Assembly: GCA_023362775.1 (NCBI GenBank)
Contig: JALMGJ010000003.1
Span: 79,156,355 to 79,220,354, forward strand
Reading direction: 5' to 3'
From: Charina bottae
Taxonomy: Eukaryota; Chordata; Lepidosauria; Squamata; Charinaidae
DNA: 64,000 nt
In this document: piece by piece, positions 46,023-55,960 of the stretch
Layout of the letters: each line of letters opens with the position of its first letter
Position numbering within the stretch: position 1 is the stretch's first letter
The notes under the pieces: generated by a model
Database searches by the model: none
What the model saw: the letters and a program-made list of their open reading frames with translations, nothing else
What the model was told of the DNA's origin: nothing
Translations under genes and position numbers: made by a program

Positions 46023-46634
46023 TGTATGATAAATTGGGCTAGAAATTTTGGATACAATATTATGTATGATCAATGGGAAAAAATGTGGATAAAAGGACTA
46101 AAATTTACATTAAATTATAATTTGAAAGAAAACTTTTACAAAATGATGTACCGTTGGTATATAACTCCAGAGAAACTATCAAAAATGTATAAAAATGTAT
46201 CAAACAGATGTTGGAAATGTAACAAAGAAAAAGGAACATTTTATTATCTATGCTGGACATGCAAGAAAGCAAAGAAATATTGGGAACTAATACATAAAAC
46301 TATTAAAGAAATTATATTAATGGATATACAAATAAAACCGGAATTATATTTACTTGGCCTCATGGACGATGAACTGGGAAAAAAACATGGAAAACTTTTA
46401 TTGTACATGATTACGGCAGCCAGACTCACATATGCACAAAAATGGAAAGAAGAAAACATCCCTACAATAGAAGACTGGATCATCAAAATAATGGACCTTG
46501 CACAGATGGCAAAGTTAACAGAAATGTTAAAGGATAAAAATATAGACCAATTTAAAAATGATTGGCAACCATTTCTTGTCTATATGAAAAATGTACAAAA
46601 AAATAATATAATTAATATAGGATTTAACGATTAA
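46023..46634 (+). pseudogene. L1-3 ORF2: C-terminal region with Cys motif
   Basis: It continues in frame after one nonsense codon. The C-terminal Cys motif reads NRCWKCNKEKGTFYYLCWTCKK. The spacing is that of L1 ORF2, but Tyr stands where the usual His lies (FYHMWW against FYYLCW). It ends at the native stop, followed by the T- and TG-rich 3' UTR. Confidence 0.9.
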
Positions 46635-46913
46635 TTATATTAGAAATAGAAATGTATCAAAATGTAACTAAGACAAGTTAGAAAAAAAAATATATTGATA
46701 TACTAGTCACTGTAAAGATAATCGGGAATCGGACACCTATTTTTTTTATTTTTTTTTATTTTTCATTTTTTTTCTCCTTTTTTATATGTATGTATATATG
46801 ATTTGTGTGTATGTATATATGTAATATGTGTATGTGTATGTATATATGTTGTACGTTGAAACAATTTTATATAATAAAGTTTCATTATAAAAAAAAAGAT
46901 TCAAATAAAACTT

Positions 46914-48735
46914 CAACCTACCAACCTACCTCTTGAAGAGGAAATAATTAGCAATCTATCAGCCAAATTATTAGTTGTCATTGGCTTGACCAAAGCTACA
47001 AAAAAGAGCAAACACACACTGTGTACTTGAAATGAAATTCCAATTGTTTTGTTGTGTTGTGTTGTGTTATGTTGTTATGGTGTTGTTATGTTATTATGTT
47101 ACAGTATGTATCTTCTTTCTAAGCTAGGAAGTGGCCTGAATGCATTGATGATGTATAAATTGTAGCCTCGCATAATACAGTGTTACAATGTATACTATTC
47201 AGCCGTATCTTTCCAGTTAAAGTCTCATACTGTCTCTTACTGCTCAAGTGACTTGCATCTACAAGATGCTGAAGCTGCAACTGTGTCAGTTTTCACTAGC
47301 AAGCCTAGTTATCAGAGGATCTGATACAAGGTCAAGCAATTGACTGGTTTGAAAGAGTCACACAGGTTCATTGTGACTTCAGAAGAACTCAAGTATCAAG
47401 AGAAATAAAACATGATGAGAAATCAAAGGAAACTACAAGAAGGAATGCTTACTTACTTCTAAGTAATTTTGATATATTGAGCAAAAGTTAGTTTAAATTC
47501 CCGAAAGCAAAGCAAAGGATAGTCTGGAAGGTGGTTCAGAGACAGGTACAGCCTGTCAGACTGCTGGTCCTTTGCCAGTGTTAGTAATCAGCAATAGTCA
47601 AAGGGACATGCTATTCGTGTTTGGGAGAGGAGAGCAAGAGAAGAAATGATAATAAGAATTCATGCATATTCCTAATAAAGAGAGAGATTTTTCTACTAGG
47701 ACTGCTTATCAGTTTCATGGTTAAATCTTATTCAAGTACAAAGAACTTGAAGGCCTAAGAAAGCGACAGCTCCAAAATTATAACTGCAGCTCTAAAATTG
47801 TATCTCGTCTGGCCTAAGAAAGATGCAAGGCAAGCAGTCCAGAGCAAGGACAGGAATACAGATAAAAAGATTGAGGAAGTTTTCAATAAAGAAGTAGCAA
47901 ATCTCCTTGCAGTATTGCTAAAGGTCAGGAGAGGAAGTATTTTAAACAACTGAGCTCAGGGGTAAAAAAATCTATCTTAATGATTGTAAATGGAGATCAC
48001 TTTAAAAACTAAAGGTAAATTTTATTTTTTATTGGAGTGAACAGTTACATGGTACCATGAAACTGAAGAACCAGCTGGAGATAACAAAAATATATACAGT
48101 ATAATTGATTGATGTTCAGCCACCGTGTTGTATTGGAGATAGAATTGCTTGGATTTTTTTAACAATAATAAGCAGCTTTTCCTATTACAACACCATAGAT
48201 GATGAAAATGTCTGTCATGCCTGGAAGCAACTGTACTGTCATAAAAATAAAATAGTCCAAATTTCACACTCTCAATGAGTGAGCTGGCAAAGGCTCTTTA
48301 AAACTGTGAGTGACATACATAGATTTCCATATATAGAGTTGAGAGTTTAGTCAAATATTATAAGGTTATTCCAACTCTTTATGATAAGAAGGCATTTTAC
48401 TGTTCTGAAATGGCCAGATTTCAAAACCCCACCAATATCATTTTCAAAAGGGAATGTTGATGTAGTTGGTGGAATGCAAAATGAACCCTATTTTAAGGCA
48501 TATCAAAAATTAGGCAGCTTAGATTGTACTTGAAATACAAGTAGAAGGACACATTTTGAATTCCTCCATTTACCACATCTCTTCTTACAATCCTAGAATC
48601 AGGCTATAGTAAAACAGCTCTAATAGAGACAGAGTAGGAGTAACTTTAGGAACTGAAGAATTACAAAGGGAAAAACTCAGATCAACCAAGCTTGGGTGGC
48701 TGAGGTCTGGACTTAATAACTAAATGGATTAGAGG
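46914..48735. other. Unrecognised DNA, one GTTGT-like repeat
   Basis: A degenerate GTTGT/GTTAT run lies at about 47048-47110. No coding gene or known repeat body was seen. Confidence 0.5.
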
Positions 48736-48740
48736 ACATA

Positions 48741-49083
48741 AAGGTAAAGGTAAAGGTAAAGGTACCCCCTGCACATCTGTGCAGTCGTGTCCAACTCTAG
48801 GGGCCGGTGCTCATCTCCATTTGTTAGCCAAAGAGCCAGCATTGTCCGAAGACGCTTCCACGGTCATGTGGCTGCATGACACACATGGAACGCTGTTACC
48901 ATCCCACGGAAGTGGTACCTATTCATCTACTTGCATTTGCATGCTTTCGAATTGCTAGGTTGGCAAGAGCTGGGGCGAGTGCGGGAGCTCACTCCATCAC
49001 ACGGGGCTAGGGATTCGAACCTCCGAACTTGCAATCTTCCGATCAACAAGCCTGGCGTCTTACCCGCTGAGCCACCACGCCCA
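48741..49083 (-). mobile_element. Sauria-type tRNA SINE, full length
   Basis: On the minus strand the tRNA-like head lies at about 49083 (gggcgtggtggctcagcgg) and the B-box at about 49015. The end is agagttggacacgactgcac with an ACCTTT tail at 48741-48762. No target duplication is evident by eye. It sits 20 bp from the BovB-4 insertion. Confidence 0.92.
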
Positions 49084-49114
49084 GTTTCTAAAAGTACATC
49101 TGGTCCAAGATAAT

Positions 49115-49875
49115 TTGTTGTTTATTCGTTCAGTCGTTTCCGACTCTTCGTGACTTCATGGACCAGTCCACGCCAGAGCTTTCTGTCGGCCGTCACCATC
49201 CCCAGCTCCCCAATGGTTGAGTCCGTCACCTCCAGAATACCATCCATCCATCTTGCCCTTGGTCGGCCCCTCTTCCTTTTGCCTTCCACTTTTCCTAGCA
49301 TCAGCTTCTTCTCCAGGGTATCCTGTCTTCTCATTATGTGGCCAAAGTACTTCAGTTTTGCCTTTAATATCATTCCCTCAAGTGAGCAGTCTGGCTTGAT
49401 TTCCTGGAGTATGGACTGGTTTGATCTTCTTGCAGTCCAAGGCACTCTCAGAATTTTCCTCCAACACCACAGTTCAAAAGCATCTATCTTCCTTCGCTCA
49501 GCCTTCCTTATGGTCCAGCTCTCACAGCCATAGGTTACTACAGGGAATACCATTGCTTTAACTATGCCGACCTTTGTTGTCAGTGTGATGTCTCTGCTCT
49601 TAACTATTTTATCAAGATTTGCCATTGCTCTCCTCCCAAGAAGTAGACGTCTTCTGATTTCCTGGCTGCAGTCAGCGTCTGCAGTAATCTTTGCACCTAG
49701 AAATACAAAGTCTGTCACTGCCTCCACTTTTTCTCCCTCTATTTGCCAGTCATCAATCAAGCTCGTTGCCATAATCTTGGTTTTTTTGAGGTTTAACTGC
49801 AACCCAGCTTTTGCACTTTCTTCTTTCACCTTCGTCATAAGGCTCCTCAACTCCTCCTCACTTTCAGCCATCAAA
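49115..49875 (-). mobile_element. BovB-4: 5'-truncated Bov-B with 12-bp target duplication
   Basis: Perfect repeats gtccaagataat flank it at 49103-49114 and 49876-49887. The minus-strand frame of 250 codons is fully open, from just after the RT catalytic box (MAESEEELRSLMTKVKEESA) through WQIEGEKVEAVTDFVFLGAKI and RRKIDAFELWCWRKIL to HEVTKSRKRLNE. The end aataaacaacaa matches the Bov-B terminus. It is highly similar to the Bov-B C-terminus known from ruminants. The catalytic YADD itself is just beyond the truncation. Confidence 0.96.
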
Positions 49876-49954
49876 GTCCAAGATAATACTACCTGAATAT
49901 TGATTGGGAGTGGAGATAGGGAATGTATAACTCTCTTTTTAAAAAGCTCTACTG

Positions 49955-50290
49955 ACTACCAGATCATTTCCAGAAACAGTTTAACGTCCTGCCTATTTCT
50001 TATAAGGTTCTGCATGAGTTGGAACCAAACTATTTGAAACAACTGATTCTCCCTTACAAGCCGCTCTTTGTAAAAGGATCCTCTCTGTTTCTCCATCACT
50101 GAAAACTCAGTTGTAGAGAAGTTATTGAAGTTTAAATGTAGAAGGCTGCCCAACTCTACAGTGACTCTGAGAAATAGCCTTTTCAGTGGCTACTGCTTAT
50201 CTAAAAAAAACCCAACGTAGCAAACAAACAGTTAATTGGGCAAAAGGCTTTAGTCCAACTAGTAGAAATCTGGAACAAGAGTTTTTGTAG
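49955..50290 (+). mobile_element. Old L2/CR1-like relic
   Basis: The plus strand reads FQKQFNVLPISYKVLHELEPNYLKQLI, with decay after it. This resembles the L2 C-terminal block FRVQFKVLVITFKALHGMGPGYL. A minus-strand tail of a similar type (tttataaggccacccaactc) follows at about 50325-50390. Strongly diverged. Confidence 0.5.
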
Positions 50291-50462
50291 TTGAATTCTC
50301 AGAGCCCCATTCAAGGTTTATTTCATTTTTATTTATTAAACAGATTTATAAGGCCACCCAACTCACACACGGTGACTCCAGTTTAGCTGTAGAACATTAA
50401 AGATTGGCTTGATCTACAGGGAGGACCTTGTTCATACTTACAAGGAATTATATCTGTTAGAT

Positions 50463-50733
50463 CAGAGCTTTCCAAACTGTGTGTCGCGACACAAAAGTGT
50501 GTTGCCACACACAGTCTGGTGTGTTGCCACAGAACCCGGAAGCGCTGATTATTATCAGCGCTTCCGTGTTTTCCCGCAGTGACACACCAACTGCAGAGCG
50601 CAAAACCCGAAAGCGGTAGCAGTGCTTCCGGGTTTTTGCGCTCTGCCTGAACGGCAACACTTCCGGGTTTTCCCGCAGCGACACACCAATGCCAGTTGGT
50701 GTGTCGCCGCGGGAAAAACTTTGGAAAGCCCTG
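50463..50733. mobile_element. hAT-type MITE with 8-bp target duplication
   Basis: The 271-bp element begins cagagctttccaaa and ends tttggaaagccctg, near-perfect terminal inverted repeats. It is flanked by tgttagat at 50455-50462 and 50734-50741. The 8-bp duplication and CAGRG ends fit the hAT superfamily. Inside are two GC-rich hairpins (ggaagcgctgat with atcagcgcttcc, and gcagagcgcaaaa with ttttgcgctctgc). It has no coding capacity, so it depends on a transposase elsewhere. Confidence 0.88.
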
Positions 50734-50741
50734 TGTTAGAT

Positions 50742-51432
50742 ACATGCTCCTTTATCTGGCCATTAACTAACCTAGGATCTTTATTGCAGCCCCCTTCAAT
50801 CTTGGCACTCTCCAGAGGTGTGGACCTCAATTCTAAGAATTATCCCAATGGCCATGCTGATTGGAGAATTCTGATAGTTAATGTCCATGTGCCTGGAAGG
50901 TGCCCCGGTTGCAAAAGGTTAATGTACTGCTTATATTCCCTAAGGTTGGACAATATCTTGAGTTTCAGAAGGAGATTTATTTATTGATTTATTTATTTAC
51001 CAAAAGAGCACATTCAAGGGTGGTTTCCCATATGGGAATCAGGAATTTGCTGCTAATAATCTATAATTTGTAGATCTTTCCTGACATTTCCCAAAGGTGT
51101 TTGGAGGGGAGGGGAGGGGAGAATATGGCATTTTTAGGCTTTACAGCTCTCTGCTAGGGATGATCAGACTATTATTTTTGATCTGGAAGTCAAACATTTG
51201 GATTTTAAACTGAGTAGTGTTACAGGATTTAAACATCTACTTATTCTGTTCTTAATTAATTCATATTATAATATTTGGCAAATAATGGATATATTCAATA
51301 AATAAACAAATGAACAATCAAATAAAGTAAACTACTGAAACTCAGGTCGATGTCTTAGGGAAAACAAAATCACTTTCTGGAGGAATCAAATCAACTTGTA
51401 CATCTGAAAAGCTGAAAGGCATCTCCAAAAAA
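50742..51432. other. Unrecognised DNA
   Basis: No gene recognised. Short AT-rich runs near 50975-51000 and 51290-51310 look like old LINE tails but cannot be assigned. Confidence 0.45.
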
Positions 51433-51942
51433 GGATGTTGGTGACCTTGAGATTCTCCTGTGCCACCCCACTCTGCAGGGAGGCAGGACCCAATAAATTG
51501 GTCTGCACCCAGCAACCCCTATGAGGTTTCAGAGGGAGCTGGGGGTTATACCCGAGGATCTGCTGCACGGTCCGGCGGAAGTCCTGGCCGCAGCCTGGAA
51601 TAGGGAGGTGGCTGGGGCCTTGGACAAGATCGTGCCTGTGCGACCTCTCTTGCCACGCTCAACCCATCATTCCCCATGGTTTACGGAGGAGTTGATGGTT
51701 TTGAAGAGGGTTAAGAGACGTCTAGAGCACCGCTGGAGAAAGACGAAGACTGAATCTGACCTAACACAATCTAGAGCCGCTGTTAAGGCCTACCTTGTGG
51801 CAGTAAGAGCAGCAAAACGTGGATCTTTCTCCACTCTTATTGCCTCTGCAGAATGCCACCCGACGGCCCTGTTTAAGATTACTGGTTCTCTTCTGGGTCA
51901 AGTACAATCAGTGACCCATTTACAGGGTCATTCAGAGGAGTT
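51433..51942 (+). mobile_element. L2-7, left part: endonuclease-RT linker
   Basis: The plus-strand frame reads RFQRELGVIPEDLLHGPAEVLAAAWNREVA, HSPWFTEELMVLKRVKRR, KAYLVAVRAAKRG and LASAECHPTALFKIT-like, the linker between endonuclease and RT in L2. It stops at gaggagtttt, where the tail of an opposite-strand L2 begins. The protein picks up again at about 60663 (ttttcagagcatctgc), so this is one L2 split by a later insertion. Confidence 0.88.
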
Positions 51943-52030
51943 TTATTTATTTATTTATTTATAATTCAATTGGCATTCACTGCTCCATCTCCCCACAGGG
52001 GGACTTTGGGCGGTTTACAAAAATCAGCAA

Positions 52031-52920
52031 TTAAAATCCAACAATTAAAACAACATATAGTACCATACAATAATAACTAAAATAAATATAAAATCCAAGA
52101 TGCGATGGGTTTGTATTTAAAAGGGCTCTATGGCACCAGCCATCCCCAAGAGGAACTGTCCCCCCCCCATCCCAAGCAAGGCGGCAGAACCAGGTCTTTA
52201 AATTCTTTCTGAAGGCCTGGAGCGATGGGGCCTGCCTCATCTCCGGGGGTAAGATATTCCAAAGGGTGGGCGCCACCATCGAGAAGGCCCGCTTTCTACA
52301 CCCCGTCAGGTGAAATTCCCTTACCGACGGGGTCCGTAGCATGCCCTTTCTAAATGACTGAGTGGGACGGTTCGATGTTATGGGGATGAGACGGTCCCTC
52401 AGGTACTCTGGTCCTATGCCATGTAGGGCTTTTAAGGTGATAACCAACACCTTGAATTGGACCCGGAAGCATACGGGTACCCAGTGCAGCTGTCGCAGCA
52501 GAGGTGTCACATGTGCTGATCTTGGGGCACCAATAACTGCGCGAGCAGCCGCATTCTGGACCAGTTGAAGCTTCCGGATACTCTTCAAGGGTAGCCCCAT
52601 GTAGAGCGCATTGCAATAGTCTACATGGGAGATGACCAGGGCATGAGTGAATGTACGGAGGGCATCCTGATCCAGGAAAGGGTGTAACTGGCACACAATG
52701 AGAAGTTGTGCAAAAGCCCTTCTGGCCATGGCTGCCACCTGCTCTTCAAGCAGGAGCCGTGAATCCAGAAGAACCCCCAGATTGCACACTTGGTCTGAAT
52801 GGGGTAGTGCAACCCCATCCAGAACTAAAGATGATAACTTCCTGGATCTGCAGGAGCCATCAATCCACAGCCACTCTGTCTTACCAGGGTTCAGTCGAAG
52901 CATGTTGTTCCCCATCCAGA
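52031..52920 (-). pseudogene. L2-8 ORF: RT thumb and C-terminal region
   Basis: The frame picks up at GVWMGNNMLRLNPGKTEWLWIDG. It includes LLDSRLLLEEQVAAMARRAF, HVDYCNALYMGLPLKSIRKLQLVQNAAARAV, and the closing ALHGIGPEYLRDRLIPIT and MVAPTLWNILPPEMRQ blocks conserved in all L2 copies here. It is open to the 3' UTR. Confidence 0.9.
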
Positions 52921-54620
52921 CCCCCAAAAGCCTCCAGGCACTGAGAAAGGGTAGCCACTGCATCACTTACTTCACCAGGGATGGAGATATATAATTGAGT
53001 ATCATCTGCGTATTGATGGTAACTCATCCCATGGTGGCGGATGATCTCACCCAGCGGTTTCATGTAGATATTAAATAGGAGAGGGGAGAGAACCAAACCC
53101 TGCGGCACCCCACAGGAGAGGGGGCGAGGGTCGGACCTCTCATCTCCTATTACCACCGATTGGGACCGGCCCTGGAGGAAGGCGGTGAACCAGCGTAAAA
53201 CTACGCCCCCCACCCCCAACTCCCTGAGCCGTCCCAAAAGGATACCATGGTCGATGGTATCAAATGCCGCTGAGAGGTCAAGAAGAGCCAGGATAGATGC
53301 ACTCCCTCCATCCCACTCCTGCCAGAGATCATCTGTAAGCGTGACCAATGCAGTTTCCACCCCATATCCCTGCCTGAAACCTGACTGGAAGGGGTCCAGA
53401 TAATCCGTATCATCCAGGATCCTCTGGAGTTGCAATGCCACCACTTTCTCAACCACCTTCCCTAAAAAGGGGAGGTGGGAGACAGGACAAAAATTGTCCA
53501 ATACAGTAGGGTCCAGTGATGGTTTCTTGAGGATGGGGTGCACCAGAGCCTCCTTAAAAGCAGCTGGAAACACCCCCTCCCCCAAGGATGTATTAACCAT
53601 CACCTGGACGCAACCACATGTCACCTCCTGGGCTGCCTGTACCAGCCAGGAAGGGCATGGGTCTAGATGACATGTGGTGGCCCTTACAATCTGGAGGATT
53701 CTTTCCACTTCCATAGGTCCAACAGGATCGAACTGTTCCCAGATAACAGGGTAAGACTGTTCCCTCGGCATCTCCCCAGACTGTGCTACATGCTTAGAGT
53801 CCAACTTAGAACGAATTTGAGCAATTTTATCCTGCAGATGCTCAGAATACTCCTCCGCACAGCCCTGCAGGTGGGTCACAGACTCCACCTTACCTAAAAG
53901 AGATCTTGTTATCTTGAACAGGGCCGTCGGGCGGCATTCTGCGGATGCAATTAGAGTGGAAAAATATTGACGTTTCGCCGCTCTTACCGCCACAAGGTAG
54001 GTCTTAACAGTGACTCTAGCTTGTGTTCGGTCAGATTCAGTCTTTGTCTTTCTCCAGCGGCGCTGTAGGAGTCTCTTAACCCTCTTCAAGACCCTTAACT
54101 CCTCCGTGAACCACAGGGAATATCGGGTCAGATGTGGCAAGAGAGGCCACATAGGCGCGATCCTGTCCAAGGCCCTGGCCACCTCCCTATTCCAGGTTGC
54201 GGCCAGGACCTCCGCTGGAGTGTGCAGCAGATCCTGAGGTATAATCCCCAGCTCCCTCTGAAACCCTATTGGGTCCATTAGTCGCCGGGGGCAGACCAAT
54301 CGACTGGGTCCTGCCTCCCTGCGGAGTGGGGCAGCATAAGAGAATCTCAAGGCCACCAGAGCATGATCTGACCATGACAAAGGGGAAAGATGTAACTCTC
54401 CCCTCAGAGTACATTGCCACTGCTCCAACAAGAAGACTAAGTCCGGGGTGAGTCCACTGTCTCGAGTTGGGTCTCGGATAATCTCAAACAGGCCCATGGC
54501 TGCCATGGTAGTCATGAACTCCCGAGCTGCCTCAGAGGCACGCCCCAGGGATGGCAGATTGAAATCCCCCAGAACCATAAGCCTAGGGAATTCCACCGCC
54601 AGCCCCGAGACAGCCTCCAA
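52881..54620 (-). pseudogene. L2-8 ORF: endonuclease end, linker and RT
   Basis: This 579-codon open frame is the core of the L2 protein. It starts after the TAG in the endonuclease (LLEAVSGLAVEFPRLMVLGDFN), has SDHALVAL at about residues 94-101, the linker with WFTEELRVLKRVKR, and RT blocks through YADD. The first Met is not the native start. It ends by frameshift at CLEAFGGLDG, where the related copies read CLEAVGVWMG. Confidence 0.92.
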
Positions 54621-54853
54621 CAGCTAAGGCAGGGATGTCGCTACGCAGCAGGGAGGCTGGTACAGCAGCAACACTCCCAACTGTTCTCGAGAACCCAACT
54701 TGAAGAACAGGGTCTCACAACTGGCCACTTGCAGAGCAGCGCCCCTAAAGGCCACTAGAGACTCTCGGATTACAACCGCCACCCCTCCTCCCCTGCCCCG
54801 GAGTCTCGGTTGATGCCATACCTGAAACCCAGCCGGGCATATTTCAGAGAGGG

Positions 54854-55246
54854 CTACCCCCCCCCCCCCGGGCTCAGCCAGGTCTCAGTGATACATGCCA
54901 GGTCTGCCCCCTCCTCCGTGATCAAGTCACATATCAGGGGGCCCTTGTTGTTAACAGACCTGGCATTTAGAAGCAATAGCTGGAAACCAGGGCCCTCAAG
55001 GATCTGCTGACCAGGTCCTGGGTATGAACCTGGAGGGCCGGAACACGCCACCGGTAACAAACAACAGGGGTGTCTTCCCCGAAGATGGCCCGCCCTCCGG
55101 TTCCTGTCATAACATCCCCGGCCCATCACCACTTTGATAGGGCAGCCCACCCCATAACCCTCAGAGTTTCCAGGTCCAGATGCCTCCACATCCAGACCTT
55201 CAAAGACCCTGGGTTGAAACAAGGGTCCCCTCCCCCACTCACACAT
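54854..55246 (-). pseudogene. L2-8 ORF: N-terminal leader and endonuclease start
   Basis: The frame has an unrecognised 85-residue leader, Gly- and Cys-rich, then the endonuclease start GFQLLLLNARSVNNKGPLICDLITEEGADLACITETWL with the catalytic Glu (TETWL). It breaks at the C13 tract. No separate ORF1 was found upstream in the leader at 55250-55464 or 60540-60662. Confidence 0.8.
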
Positions 55247-55464
55247 CTCTCACACTCAATCAACTTCTAGTGATGGCAGGCCCCCCTCAGCGCACCAGCC
55301 TAAGCTCTCGGCGCTGAGAGGGCCCAACCACCACAAACACACCTACTATGTCCCCCCACAACCACTCTCACTGGTCGCAGAGGGGCACCATCCACTCCTG
55401 CCCACCACCTGTCTCTCACTCAGGGGTGGGCACTCATACATGCAATCACACAGTCTTGGACACC

Positions 55465-55943
55465 CTTTTGTATTTTTATAAAATTTGTGATCAGAGTTAT
55501 GGAAAAAACCAAGAGATAAGTTTGTAGTAAAAACGTTGCTTTATTTAAAACAAAAACATAGGAACAAACCTTGAATCTTCTTCTTTAGCCAAAGCATGGC
55601 ATGGTTGATTAACATAGCCATTTAGATAGCAGAGAGCAGAATGCAGAGAACAAAAGGACAAAAGGCATTTACATTTTTAAACCTTTACCTGACCAGCCTC
55701 TGAGTGGACAGGATCCACCATGTGACCAAAACACCTAGGCAACAGATTCCCAATATGGGCAAAGCTCAAACAACTAATTCTGATTGGTCAGAAACTCTCA
55801 GACTGGCCGGCACCTGGGGGCAATAACATTCCTGAGTGGGGGGTGAACATGTGCTCCTGAGCCCAAACAGAAAAAAAGTTTTGAGGCCTGGCTTTTTAAA
55901 AACTCAGCCACATATTCTACAGACATAAAAAATATATACAACA
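55465..55943 (-). repeat. Copia-2 3' LTR
   Basis: It matches the other LTR over its whole length except at about 55467 and 55472. AATAAA (minus strand) lies at 55540-55545. The outer end reads TGTTGTATAT on the minus strand, as in typical Copia LTRs. Confidence 0.95.
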
Positions 55944-55957
55944 CTCCCCTTTTTTTA
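55944..55957 (-). promoter_or_regulatory. Copia-2 polypurine tract
   Basis: The minus strand reads AAAAAAAGGGGAG directly before the 3' LTR start, right after the gag-pol stop codon. Such tracts prime plus-strand DNA synthesis. Confidence 0.85.
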
Positions 55958-55960
55958 TGA

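Larger units (their letters stand above)
43542..46895 (+). mobile_element. L1-3: 5'-truncated L1 LINE with 18-bp target duplication
   Basis: Perfect direct repeats aagattcaaataaaactt lie at 43524-43541 and 46896-46913. The element starts at the end of the ORF2 endonuclease (SDHNPVNI) and runs through RT and the C-terminal Cys motif to a 3' UTR (46635-46895) ending ataataaagtttcattataa plus poly(A). ORF1 and the 5' UTR are missing. Coding strength is high and there are only four lesions, so it is young but dead on arrival because of truncation. Confidence 0.96.
51943..55464 (-). mobile_element. L2-8: nearly complete L2-clade LINE (main part)
   Basis: The minus strand runs from a 5' leader through endonuclease (LLLLNARSVNNKGPLICDLI, LMVLGDFNLPSLG, SWSDHALVALRF), linker and RT (LLDLSAAFDTIDHGIL, GVPQGLVLSPLLFNIYM, YADDTQLYIS with the catalytic pair intact) to the C-terminus (LVITLKALHGIGPEYL). 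The 3' UTR ends with an AAAT tail at 51943-51961. Lesions are a frameshift in the C13 run at 54857-54869, a TAG for Glu near 54621, and a one-base frameshift near 52925. The leader continues at 60540-60662 beyond Copia-2. It is the least damaged L2 in the window. Confidence 0.93.
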
